This document shows, piece after piece, positions 53,764 through 64,000 of a DNA stretch of 64,000 nt (its first letter is position 1; the number at the start of each line of letters is the position of its first letter). Where the stretch lies: positions 46,740 through 110,739 of the forward strand of contig JAIRMA010000061.1 in NCBI GenBank assembly GCA_031259085.1. Direction: 5' to 3'. Source of the stretch: Christensenellaceae bacterium (lineage in GTDB: Bacteria; Bacillota; Clostridia; Christensenellales; DTU072). Made by a program: the position numbers and the translations under genes. Below the pieces are notes generated by a model. That model was given only the letters and a program-made list of their open reading frames with translations. It had not been told where the DNA came from and made no database searches.

Positions 53764-54183
53764 CTAACGTTTGCTAAATTGTGGTGCTTTGCGAGCTTTA
53801 TGTAGCCCATATTTTTTACGTTCTTTCATTCTTGGATCACGAGTTAAGAACCCAGCACTTTTAAGTGAAGGTCTTAGCGTCGCATCAGCTTGACATAATG
53901 CCCTTGCAATACCATGACGAATAGCACCAGCTTGACCAGTCGTACCACCACCTGAAACGTTAACTGCTATATCATAAGCAGAATTCATCGATACTAAATG
54001 TAGTGGTTGTCGAACAATGTACTTAAGTGTTTCTAATCCGAAATAGTCATCTATACCACGCTTGTTTACAATAATAGTACCATCGCCACCAGGAATAAGT
54101 CTTACACGTGCCACCGCCGTCTTCCTTCTACCTGTGCCCCAATATTGGATTTTTTTCTTTGTTGCCTTTTTAGTTGTAGCCAT
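53764..54183 (-). CDS. rpsI: 30S ribosomal protein S9
   Basis: [16 protein letters not shown]...[14 protein letters not shown]. Confidence 0.97.
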   Translation of the reverse strand: MATTKKATKKKIQYWGTGRRKTAVARVRLIPGGDGTIIVNKRGIDDYFGLETLKYIVRQPLHLVSMNSAYDIAVNVSGGGTTGQAGAIRHGIARALCQADATLRPSLKSAGFLTRDPRMKERKKYGLHKARKAPQFSKR

Positions 54184-54194
54184 TTACTTATCCT

Positions 54195-54623
54195 CTAAAA
54201 TACTAACGATTCAGGTCTTTGAGCCTGTTGTTTGTGTTCACTACCTGCATAAACAAATAGCTTTGAAAACATTTTTCTACCGAGTGAGTTTTTTGGCAAC
54301 ATGCCTTTTATTGCATGTTCAACTACAAAAATAGGCTTAGTGCTCATCAATTTATCATAGCGCACTTCCTTTAACCCACCCACATAACCAGTATGATAGC
54401 GATAGAATTTCTTTTCTGCTTTCTTACCAGTTAAAATAACATTTTTGCAATTTATTATTACTACATAATCACCCGTATCAACATTAGGTGTAAAAATAGG
54501 TTTGTTCTTCCCTCTTAGTATTGATGCAACTTGTGCAGCAAGCCTTCCCAAAGCCATGCCAGTTGCATCTACAACATACCATTTTCTCTCTATTGATTCG
54601 GATTTTGCCATAATTGTGTCCAT
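54195..54623 (-). CDS. rplM: 50S ribosomal protein L13
   Basis: [41 protein letters not shown]. Confidence 0.97.
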   Translation of the reverse strand: MDTIMAKSESIERKWYVVDATGMALGRLAAQVASILRGKNKPIFTPNVDTGDYVVIINCKNVILTGKKAEKKFYRYHTGYVGGLKEVRYDKLMSTKPIFVVEHAIKGMLPKNSLGRKMFSKLFVYAGSEHKQQAQRPESLVF

Positions 54624-55024
54624 GGTTAGACCTCCGATATAACGTTGCGCTTAAAATCGATTACGGGGGCTCAATCCGAATTCAAAAAATCACGCTCATT
54701 AATAATATTATATATTTAAATTTGAGTCAAATATTTAAGTATATAAAATGAGGTTTTTTTAATTTTAATGTTTGCTTATTTCATTACATACTCTTTTTAA
54801 TAACATTAAATAGTTAGGCATAATCCAATTCTGATCGTTTTCCTGGTTCTTTACTGTTTACTATAATACTACTAAATGATTACTCCCCAAAGAATATTAC
54901 ATTTTAAGCCTACTCTAGACAAAATTGATAATTGTAGTCTGCTCTCCCTGAGTTATGAATTAATTAACTTTTCACTTCATATTATATTAAAATCCTTTTT
55001 TTATTAAAGATAAGTTTAAAAAAA

Positions 55025-55064
55025 TGTGGATAAGTCTGTTGATAACTCACTAAAATGTGGATAA
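55025..55064 (-). promoter_or_regulatory. Cluster of DnaA-box-like 9-mers
   Basis: Plus-strand TGTGGATAA at 55025-55033 and 55056-55064 (reverse complement of TTATCCACA) and TGTTGATAA at 55037-55045. Confidence 0.65.
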
Positions 55065-55150
55065 CTTGTTAATTTTTAAGATTATTAGAAATAAACATGT
55101 AACATACTTTAACTAATTCCAAAAAGAATTGTTTATATAAGAGAGGCTAG

Positions 55151-55849
55151 ATGAAATCTATTAAAATATTCTTAGCTGTAATTCTCCTGCTTGGTTGTTA
55201 TTTGTGTGTCTACACTACGGTTCACGCCATATTAGGAAATGCATTAGAAAATCACCGCTATGTTGTAGTAATTGATGCAGGACATGGAGGAATTGACGGT
55301 GGGGCAGTTGGTATTAAAACTGGGGTAAAAGAATCTGATTTGACTCTAGAAATCAGCAAACTAATAGCTTCATATTTAGAGGCCTCTAGTACAATTGATG
55401 TTGTTTTGACTAGAGACTCACCTGATGGGCTTTATTCAGAAAAATCAAAAAACAAAAAATTAGACGATTTGAATAAACGCAAATCTATTATTTTGAGTTA
55501 TAATCCATGTTTAGTTGTTAGTATTCACTGCAACAAATTTCCAAATCCAAATAGGCGCGGCGCACAAGTATTTTTTTCAAATACCAATGAGTCCAATAAT
55601 TATTTTGCCAGCATTTTACAAATGAATGTTAATATGCTCAATTCTAAATATCTGAATAGGACTTTTTCGGCGTTGATGGGTGATTATTTCATTATAAAAT
55701 GCACAAGCTTTACATCTGCTCTTGTCGAATGTGGTTTTTTGTCAAATTCTGAGGACGAGAAACTCCTTCTCGATCCTATTTATTTAGATGAATTGGCACG
55801 TTGCATACATGCTGGGATTCTTTCTTTTGTACTAAACATAATATGTTAG
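55151..55849 (+). CDS. cwlD: N-acetylmuramoyl-L-alanine amidase CwlD (Amidase_3)
   Basis: VVVIDAGHGGIDGGAVG, VSIHCN, VECGFLSNSEDEKLL. Confidence 0.9.
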   Translation: MKSIKIFLAVILLLGCYLCVYTTVHAILGNALENHRYVVVIDAGHGGIDGGAVGIKTGVKESDLTLEISKLIASYLEASSTIDVVLTRDSPDGLYSEKSKNKKLDDLNKRKSIILSYNPCLVVSIHCNKFPNPNRRGAQVFFSNTNESNNYFASILQMNVNMLNSKYLNRTFSALMGDYFIIKCTSFTSALVECGFLSNSEDEKLLLDPIYLDELARCIHAGILSFVLNIIC

Positions 55850-56100
55850 CTTTTTTAATATTTCCAATTCTCAATCGTTAATTATTCTCATGCTCTTGAA
55901 CAGTAATTATTAACCTATTTGCTCAAATTGACACAGGAGGCATCTTATAAAATTTTTTTTCTAATTTCTGTGTCAAGTTAGAGGTGAATCAAAAACCTAA
56001 ATGTTTCCTGACGAATTTTCAAGATTTAAGGTTTTATCAAAATTTTTTATTTTATGCTCATTCGTTGAGCTTTTTTATTAGTTTTGCCTGAGAAACAGCC

Positions 56101-56250
56101 GACAATGCAAAAGAACACGCCGAAACCGAATTTGAAAAAATTCGCATTATACAAGACAAATTGTTTCAAAGTGATTATGATAAATTCATTGACTAACTTT
56201 TGGCAGAAGGTAAAAAGAGAGCAAAAGGCAGTGACAAATGGCGAAATTAG
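56101..56250 (+). pseudogene. C-terminal remnant of a RhuM-family virulence protein
   Basis: Translates DNAKEHAETEFEKIRIIQDKLFQSDYDKFID*LLAEGKKRAKGSDKWRN*; resembles the RhuM family C-terminus. Confidence 0.55.
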
Positions 56251-56440
56251 ATAAGTTGATCGACGACATTTATCTCACAAAATGACATGTACGTGCCCAA
56301 TTTATTGAATTGATAAAATAAACTATATTCTATAAGCTCGAATATCAAGTGAAATGGATCCTAAAATACTTTTAAAAACTAACATGATTAAAACTCTAAT
56401 AATATTTTAATTGTCTAACTTTTGTTTTGAGCAAATCATA

Positions 56441-57772
56441 TTATTTAAAAACAAGGTTTTTTAGTGCTTCATAATATATATCAAATGCTAATGCAAGATC
56501 TTTTAATGAAATGCATTCATCTTTTTGATGGACAACAGATACTGTGTCTGGAAATGAAGGCCCAAATGCAACCCCATGCGGCAAAAATCTAGCATAAGTA
56601 CCACCACCAATAGTAATAGGTTTGGACTTAGTAAACATTACTTTATCATAGGCGTTTAATAAAGTTTTAACAAGAGGATCATTTTGATCGACAAACAATG
56701 GATCGTGCCCGTCAATTTCATTAATAGTTAAAAATTTAAGTTTGTTCTTTAGCACATTTATTAAGAGGCCTTTTGAAATAGACACTGGAAAGCGAATGTC
56801 CAATTCAAAAACCAATTGAGCATTAATAATTGACACAGTACCTAGGTTTAGAGTAAGTGCTCCACTTTTTGAATCACTTAAATTCAAATTACAACATGAA
56901 CCATCGTATGAAGAAAAAGCCCGCGAAATATTAAGCAACTCAGAATTTGTTTCACCTAAAATTGACAATAGTTTGATAATAGCATTATCGCCATCATAAG
57001 GGGTGCTAGCATGAGCCGATTTGCCGCGTGTAGTGATAGTAACAGAAGATTGATCTTTAGATTGATCTATCAATATATTGTCATTATCTAATTTATTTAT
57101 AGCATGTTTTAATGATTCATATAACTGCAAATCTATTCGTGCAACTGCGATATCTGGTACAACGTTTGAACGGGTTCCACCTGATATTTCAAAAAAACCA
57201 TGTGGAATAGGCATCGACATGCGATATCTAACAATGCCTTTTTCGCAATTTATTACAGGAAAATCCGCATCTGGAGAAAATCCAATCGCAGGTATTTCTT
57301 CGGTTTTTGCGTAGTGTTCCATGCATTTCCAACCGCTTTCTTCGTCACATCCTAATATAAAACGTAGACGTTTTTTTGGGATGTAGCCTTCGTTTAGCAA
57401 TTTTGCAGCAGCAAATATTGATACGACAGTTGGACCCTTGTCATCAACAGCGCCACGGCCATATATTTTCCCATCATGCAATTCAGCAGCAAACGGAGGA
57501 AAACTCCAGCCAGGCCCAACTGGAACTACATCTAAATGGCCTAATACCCCAACCAGTTCACCTTCACCAATTTCAGCATAACCACAATAGTTATCTAAAT
57601 TTTTAGTGTTAAATGAGAAGTCATGTAAAACACCTAATGTAAAGTCCAGGGCCTCTGCGCATCCATCTCCAAATGGTTTTAATGGTGTTACTTTACTTTC
57701 TACACTGTCTATTCTTATAAGATCTCGAATGACAGACACCATCGTATCAAAATTGGGTATTCTCTTTAACAC
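56441..57772 (-). CDS. pepV: Dipeptidase PepV/Sapep (M20 family)
   Basis: GVLGHLDVVPVGPGW, GRGAVDDKGP, GCDEESGW, GGGTYARFLPHGVAFGP. Confidence 0.92.
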   Translation of the reverse strand: MLKRIPNFDTMVSVIRDLIRIDSVESKVTPLKPFGDGCAEALDFTLGVLHDFSFNTKNLDNYCGYAEIGEGELVGVLGHLDVVPVGPGWSFPPFAAELHDGKIYGRGAVDDKGPTVVSIFAAAKLLNEGYIPKKRLRFILGCDEESGWKCMEHYAKTEEIPAIGFSPDADFPVINCEKGIVRYRMSMPIPHGFFEISGGTRSNVVPDIAVARIDLQLYESLKHAINKLDNDNILIDQSKDQSSVTITTRGKSAHASTPYDGDNAIIKLLSILGETNSELLNISRAFSSYDGSCCNLNLSDSKSGALTLNLGTVSIINAQLVFELDIRFPVSISKGLLINVLKNKLKFLTINEIDGHDPLFVDQNDPLVKTLLNAYDKVMFTKSKPITIGGGTYARFLPHGVAFGPSFPDTVSVVHQKDECISLKDLALAFDIYYEALKNLVFK

Positions 57773-58964
57773 ATGACCTCCAATATAATGAAATAATTAG
57801 CATAAGATAAGAGCTGATTTAAATTCCTGTTATTTAACTCGCATTATGTAAAGCAATTTATGCACGTATATAAATAGTTATCTCTACATAGGATCATCCT
57901 ATATTTAAAGGCCCTAAATTTGATATCATTTATTCTGTATTAACATCCGTTAAATTGCAAATAACCCTCTAAAGTATGAAAATATGAAATCCCATCTAGT
58001 ATTTTGAATAATATAAGCCTCTAAAATTCTACTTAAACAATAATATGAAAATTGCAAAAGTCAGATGATTTAGTATTTAGGAATAAATTGGAAATGTGTT
58101 TTAACGTTTGCTCGTCGGAGGGAGTTAATAAGAAGATGAATCACTATGAACACACTTATCAAACACCTTACTATATCCCGCCCTTAAAAATGTTACTTTG
58201 TTGAGATTTGCAAATTCGTAAATATGTTATCGTACCTTTTAGTGGTATTATTTCAATGTGCAATTAGACAAAAAAGTAACTATTACTTACTCACATAACC
58301 ATTGCATTATGCGTGTAGAATTAACTAATATTATGCTTAAAAAAAATAGGACAAGTTTTTTTTTAACTTAACTCATTAAAAACATCTGAGTTTGGTTAAG
58401 AAAAACCATTGTGAGGTGCGTTTATAGGCAGAATAATGTGATTAATTCTAGGATCTATGAAGTATAAACTTTAGTATTTACACATTATTTAAGGTTATGA
58501 TCTTTCAAACAACATACTTTAAATTTAGCGTAATATATGTTAACATGAATATATAAAAAAATCAAATGCAAAATGCTTAATTTTAAAGAGCAGAAGACTT
58601 TAAAAAGCATCCCTAATTCAGTTTCGATGTCGATTTATAGATTAATAGAGCAGTGTAAAACGGTGTTATCCATAAAATGATTATGCGCGACAGTTTATCT
58701 CAGAAATTAATTTTTAAAAACGAATATGATTAAAACTCTAGAAAAATTTTACCCCCCATCGCCTTTTGGGGCAAACCATAATATTCTCAATACTACCTTA
58801 AAATAATGATTAATATACCATCATTTTTTAGTATGATATAGTTAAATACCACGCTTTTAAAATCCAAACATTAAAAATATTTTCCCCCCATAAATCCCAA
58901 TATTGGTTTAAACATCTCAGTTTGACATTATGTTTTTTTTTCTGTATAATTATGTCGGTAGCCT

Positions 58965-61217
58965 ATGAAAAAACCAGAATTATTATTACCTGCTGGTAAT
59001 TATATATCCTTAATACGAGCCATTATGTGTGGTGCTGATGCCGTCTACATTGGCGTGCGCGGGTTTAACGCGCGAGCTGGAGCGATCAACTTCGACGAAA
59101 CTAGTCTAACTAATGCTGTTTCAGTATGTAGATTATATGGGGTTCGTTTATACATTGCGCTGAACATTTATCTACGTGAATCTAAAATAGAACATATTAA
59201 ATCTATAATTAAAACAGTCCATGATATAAAAGTCGATGCTGTCATAATATCAGACATAGGTCTTATCCCTATAATAAATGAATTGGCCCCTGATTTGCCC
59301 ATACATATTAGTACGCAAGCTGGAACTCACAACAAGGAAGGAGCAACATTCTTTTCTAAGCTAGGTGCGGATAGAGTTATTTTAGCACGCGAAACCCTCC
59401 AAGACGATATTATCGATATAAAAAAATCACTACCCAAATTATCACTTGAATATTTTGTCCACGGCGCATTATGCGTTTCTTTTTCTGGCGGATGCCTACT
59501 AAGTTTTGTCCAAAATGGTGGTTCGGGTAATACTGGGGAATGTCTCCAACCCTGCAGACAAAAAATAACACTCACATTGGGTGATACATCTGTTAGACGA
59601 GGTTATTGTCTCTCAACATCCGATCTTTGTTTGTTATCAAAGCTAGATCAGCTTGCAAAAATGGGTATTGACTCATATAAAGTAGAAGGGAGGATGCGTA
59701 GACCTGAATATGTTTCTCAAGTGGCCCAATCATATAGTGCAGTAATTAATAATAAATCTACACCTTCCAAAGAAATATCACACCTAAGACGGATTTATAA
59801 CCGAGGCAATTTCTGTTCTGGATATATGTTTTCCGACACTCTAGACATTATGTCTACTAATGTCCAAAGTCACATTGGCGAGAAATGTGGGAAAATTAAA
59901 CGCGTGTTTTTGAAAGGCGGGTTCAATTATGCGGAGGTGTCTTCTACTCATCCTATAGTACAGGGTGATGGATTTAAAATATTGCGTGGCTTTAGTGAGG
60001 TTGGCGGATCAAATGTTCATTCTGTGGAAAGGATAGATACAAACATTTACATCATCCCTGTTAGCTCAAAAGTTGTAGCCAATGATACTCTTTACTTAAC
60101 GACCGATAAGGCTCAAAATGATATTTTGAATGCGAATTTTAAGAAAATTCCTGTTGATATTGGAATAACAGCAATTAAGGGTCAGCCTCTTTCAATTTTC
60201 TTGCAACATGGAAAAATAAATTCAGTAGTAGAAAGTGATTATATTGTAGAGAAAGCTACAGACAACCCAGTATCAGAAGATGCAATAAGAATGGCAATAT
60301 CTACTTTAGGCGATACAGAATTCTCCACGCTTGATGTTTTAATAGACAAAGATAAGGACGCTTTCTTCCCAATATCAAAATTAAATACATTGAGACGAGA
60401 AGGAATTTGTGCACTACGAAAGGCTATCATGTCTGAACACAAACCTGCACGACGTGTTAATAAAAACACACCTCTCAAATCTACCTATTGTAAAAATACT
60501 TTTGGAATCACAATAGTAGAATGCAACGCATTTGAAGATTTAACTAAAGAAGATCTGTCCGCGACGCGAATAGTATACCGCCCAGAAAATTTTTCCGCAT
60601 CAATAGTTAATGACTTTATTTTAGCAATCAGTCAACACTCATCAGCCTTAGTATATTTAGCGCTCCCTCGCTTATTAAGAATCGCAGATAAGAAACATTA
60701 TCTAGATTATTTGTCTAAAACGTCTTTAATCGGAATATATGCAGATAATTATGGAGCTGTAGAATTAGCTAGATCTTTAAAGAGGCATTATATTGCTGGA
60801 CTCGGGCTTAACGTGTTTAATGTAAATACCATGGATCTTTTAAGCGATGCTGATGATATTATAATATCTCCAGAATTATCAGACACAGATTTAGAACCAC
60901 TATTGAGAAAAGGTGGAATCCCATTTACAACTGGGCATTTGCCTTTAATGCATCTTGCTCATTGTCCTGTATATTTAGTAACAGGCAAAAATTGTAAACG
61001 CTGTACTTTTGATGGATCCGAGCAAATTAAATATACAGACACTAAGTACTCATATACTGCGATTCGTTATATAACTCACTATTGTCAATTTGTAATATAC
61101 AACCCCATATTTACAAATAAATTTAGAGCTTATGAATTAAACAATGATTATCATGGATATTTTCATAGTAAGATTTCACTAAGACACACATCGCGGTTTA
61201 AGACAACCCAAAATTAG
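58965..61217 (+). CDS. U32 family peptidase with DUF3656-type C-terminal part
   Basis: [52 protein letters not shown]. Confidence 0.92.
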   Translation: MKKPELLLPAGNYISLIRAIMCGADAVYIGVRGFNARAGAINFDETSLTNAVSVCRLYGVRLYIALNIYLRESKIEHIKSIIKTVHDIKVDAVIISDIGLIPIINELAPDLPIHISTQAGTHNKEGATFFSKLGADRVILARETLQDDIIDIKKSLPKLSLEYFVHGALCVSFSGGCLLSFVQNGGSGNTGECLQPCRQKITLTLGDTSVRRGYCLSTSDLCLLSKLDQLAKMGIDSYKVEGRMRRPEYVSQVAQSYSAVINNKSTPSKEISHLRRIYNRGNFCSGYMFSDTLDIMSTNVQSHIGEKCGKIKRVFLKGGFNYAEVSSTHPIVQGDGFKILRGFSEVGGSNVHSVERIDTNIYIIPVSSKVVANDTLYLTTDKAQNDILNANFKKIPVDIGITAIKGQPLSIFLQHGKINSVVESDYIVEKATDNPVSEDAIRMAISTLGDTEFSTLDVLIDKDKDAFFPISKLNTLRREGICALRKAIMSEHKPARRVNKNTPLKSTYCKNTFGITIVECNAFEDLTKEDLSATRIVYRPENFSASIVNDFILAISQHSSALVYLALPRLLRIADKKHYLDYLSKTSLIGIYADNYGAVELARSLKRHYIAGLGLNVFNVNTMDLLSDADDIIISPELSDTDLEPLLRKGGIPFTTGHLPLMHLAHCPVYLVTGKNCKRCTFDGSEQIKYTDTKYSYTAIRYITHYCQFVIYNPIFTNKFRAYELNNDYHGYFHSKISLRHTSRFKTTQN

Positions 61218-61552
61218 AAAAACCCAAGACTTATAAGTAATGCTGTGTTTACACGCTTCATTGTTTCATCGTCAGCTACACCGATTTTTTCTTGAAGCCT
61301 GCTTTTATCAATCGTCCTGATTTGTTCTAGCAAGAGTACACTATCTTTTGTTAATCCTAATGATTGAGACAATTCTATATGTGTCGGCAATTTCGCCTTA
61401 TTTAGTTGTCCAGTAACTGCTGCCGCAATGACTGTAGGTGAGTGTCTATTCCCAATATCGTTCTGAACAATTAATACAGGTCTAACTCCACCTTGTTCAC
61501 TCCCTATGACGGGACTCAAATTTGCGTAGTACAGTTCTCCCCTTTTTATCAT
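61214..61552 (-). CDS. mazF: MazF/EndoA-type mRNA interferase
   Basis: [32 protein letters not shown]...[13 protein letters not shown]. Confidence 0.94.
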   Translation of the reverse strand: MIKRGELYYANLSPVIGSEQGGVRPVLIVQNDIGNRHSPTVIAAAVTGQLNKAKLPTHIELSQSLGLTKDSVLLLEQIRTIDKSRLQEKIGVADDETMKRVNTALLISLGFF

Positions 61553-62305
61553 AAAGCACTCCTTCTTTTTTTAAAGCGCACTATATGTAGCTGTTTATGC
61601 CTTTAAGGATCACAGCACAAAAATCTCATATCTTTAATTTTTTACATATAGCATCCTACCAATTTGTTATACACCTTCTAATACACTTAATTTGCATTGT
61701 TCACTCATTAATTGTTATGATGATCGTTTTTATGCAATTTGTAATAATCAAAAACACAGTGCCATTTTTATCTATACTTTTAGAATTGCCTAATTTGGAT
61801 TTGCTAACATTCTTTGATTTTTGAAATAAATCTAGCATATCTCATTTGGTGTCATTTCTTAGCTTATGCCTAATTAATCCTAATTAAAATGGTGTGTGAA
61901 ATTTACTCAGCCAATATGTTTTGCTATAATATATTTTAGACTCTTTTTATTTAACTATTCTATTTAAGTTACAATTTGTACAAACTGGCTAAAAAAAGAC
62001 AAAAATCGAATAATCTAATGCGTTCAAAGAATATTCTTTTGCAAATTTCCTCATTTGCATCAAGAAATAGTAAGACGCTTATATTAATATATAAACTCTA
62101 CTTTGTTGATTTTTTATAAAATTTACTAATGTTATTGACATAATAGATTTTAAGTGTTATTATATATGAAGAAAAGTGATGGCACTCTAGATTCAAAAAT
62201 TAAAGTTTTTTATGTTATAAAAGCCTCGAGATAAATGCTTTCCTTTTTAACTATCTTTTATAGATGCAGTAATTTATATATCGACGGCATTCTAGGAGAA
62301 ATTAT

Positions 62306-62602
62306 ATGGTTATGGATTACGAAAATTTAAATGATTCCGATTTCGAAGGCAGTAAAAGCTATGCAAAATTCGAAATGAGCGATGAGTTACACGCCAAAAT
62401 AATAGCAGAAATCGCGGGGGCAAAAGCTATCACGAAAACCCGTGATCGTGATATAGCTGAAAAAATCGGTAAAACTCATCAAGCTTACTCGGCAATGATT
62501 AGTTATGGCCTTTCTAAACTTGGCACTGTAGAAGCAATTGCTAATGCTTTAGGATTTAGAGTCAAAATTGAATTTATTCCAAAGGACGTAGATCTTAGCT
62601 AA
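62306..62602 (+). CDS. XRE/HigA-like helix-turn-helix protein
   Basis: TKTRDRDIAEKIGKTHQAYSAMISYGLSKLGTVEAIANALGFRVKIEF; AGGAG RBS. Confidence 0.65.
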   Translation: MVMDYENLNDSDFEGSKSYAKFEMSDELHAKIIAEIAGAKAITKTRDRDIAEKIGKTHQAYSAMISYGLSKLGTVEAIANALGFRVKIEFIPKDVDLS

Positions 62603-63724
62603 ACAATTTTAATACCTAAACTATTTATAATAATTGTTTCACTATCATAATTTAAATTTAAATTTAATCAAAGCTTTAACTCCACTAGCAAAGACTTAAA
62701 AGACATCAGTTTATAAAGCTACAATGAGAAAAACATTATTGTTGTCTTGTTGCTTAATCTTTAATGATATTTGCATTTCTGAATTATCTACCTGTGGACA
62801 AAACACAGCTAGCAATGATATAAAAGCGCTAGTATTTAGTTTTGGATTTTGTCTCTATTGTCAGTAGCAAATTATAATTTGCTTTTACCTCCTGATATAT
62901 CTAAAAGCATTATGCAAGGTTCCATTATTTTTAGATGCAAGCGGGCAATTTCAAAACAAGATTCTCAAAATCCTCAATGTTACCAGAATATATTCAGACC
63001 AATTAGGTATGCTGTGGAAATTGTGCGCTTTAAAACTTATGACATCTAAAAGATTTTAGTACTACCTTTTTTTGACAAGGATTATCTTGTTGATAATGTA
63101 GCTATTTATATCAATCTTAATAGATCATTCTTTATTTGCACCTCAAACGGTTACTTCGATAGTATTTAAATTGAATGATCAGAGGTTTGATGTTCCCATA
63201 AAAAATTATAAACAAAAGAAATTTTGGTGTCTATCAAAACTTGAAAATATATCACTCCTGTTAAAAACAAAGGTGGACTGGTATTTAAAAACGATTTTAT
63301 GGCATATACCTAAAGCCGATGTAAATACCAATATCATGTTAACAGACATAACTAAATTCCAACTTGCATGAGATGTCTGACTTTCGTTATAACAAATTAA
63401 TGATGATGAGAATATAAGAATTATAAAGACAGCAATTTATCTATAAATATCAATTTTGCGCGAGTGATAAATTTCTCGCTAATTGAATGACATCTTAAAT
63501 TAACGATTATTTTGGGCATAAAAAACTAATTAGATATGTCTTAGCGGCTGATAGAAAAGAATATATATACTTATTTGCACATTGCTATTCATTCGCTTTT
63601 AAGAATCTTTTATAAGAGATAATAAACACCAAAAGCGAACTTATATAGAGGATAGTCTGGTCATAAGCTGGGTGAACATAGGCGTTATTATATAACAACA
63701 CTTTATTATACGGAGACTTGAAAA

Positions 63725-64000
63725 TTGCTGAATGTATTAGAAAATATTCTGCAGAATGAATATAATCGAGACAATCTAAATAAACTGATGGAATTCTTAT
63801 TTGAGGATTATTCTATTGAATACCCAGCAGAAGAATATGAACATCATTCAAAACTTTTTAGTACTGTACATAAACTTGGCGTAGCAAAAGAGATAGATGA
63901 CCTACATGTTTTTGAAGTTATTCTATTAGACGATGCAGACAATAAACAGATCAAAATTACTCAAGATATGTTTAGACTCTTAGATAACCATGTTATAACT
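63725..64000 (+). CDS. Partial CDS (runs off window), possibly N-terminus of a type IIG/Eco57I-like restriction-methylation protein
   Basis: Open frame from TTG at 63725 with CGGAG RBS: LLNVLENILQNEYNRDNLNKLMEFLFEDYSIEYPAEEYEHHSKLFSTVHKLG...LHVFEVILLDD; not in the supplied ORF track. Confidence 0.4.
   Translation, partial: MLNVLENILQNEYNRDNLNKLMEFLFEDYSIEYPAEEYEHHSKLFSTVHKLGVAKEIDDLHVFEVILLDDADNKQIKITQDMFRLLDNHVIT

Noticed and set aside
62849-63371. ORFs 62849..63049 and 63171..63371
   Set aside because: No RBS, no recognised motifs, and the region reads as non-coding or decayed DNA.

Overview
AT-rich chromosomal window from a spore-forming Bacillota/Clostridia-like bacterium (lineage inferred from yyaC, spoIIGA-sigE, ylbJ and cwlD; not verified). 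It has two tRNA clusters (5 and 4 genes) and mostly housekeeping genes: rplI, ftsA-like/ftsZ, spoIIGA/sigE, rarA, trxB, ruvCAB-queA-tgt, ackA/pta, tmcAL, rpsF-ssb-rpsR, a DEAD-box helicase, iolG/iolE, rplM-rpsI, cwlD, a PepV-like dipeptidase, a U32 peptidase and mazF. Accessory regions include a c-di-GMP-I riboswitch with an overlapping terminator upstream of a coupled surface-protein operon (about 0.7-7.2 kb), a GPH symporter with a long charged C-terminal extension plus a lipoprotein, an ABC exporter with a very large extracytoplasmic insertion, a RuvX-DUF1292 fusion, a nine-repeat surface protein, decayed transposase and RhuM remnants, a DnaA-box cluster, and a partial CDS running off the right edge. 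The best candidate for a new system is the surface operon at 0.67-7.2 kb. Its promoter lies between perfect 12-bp inverted repeats (possible phase-variable inversion) and is followed by the riboswitch. All calls come from reading the sequence; no database search was run.
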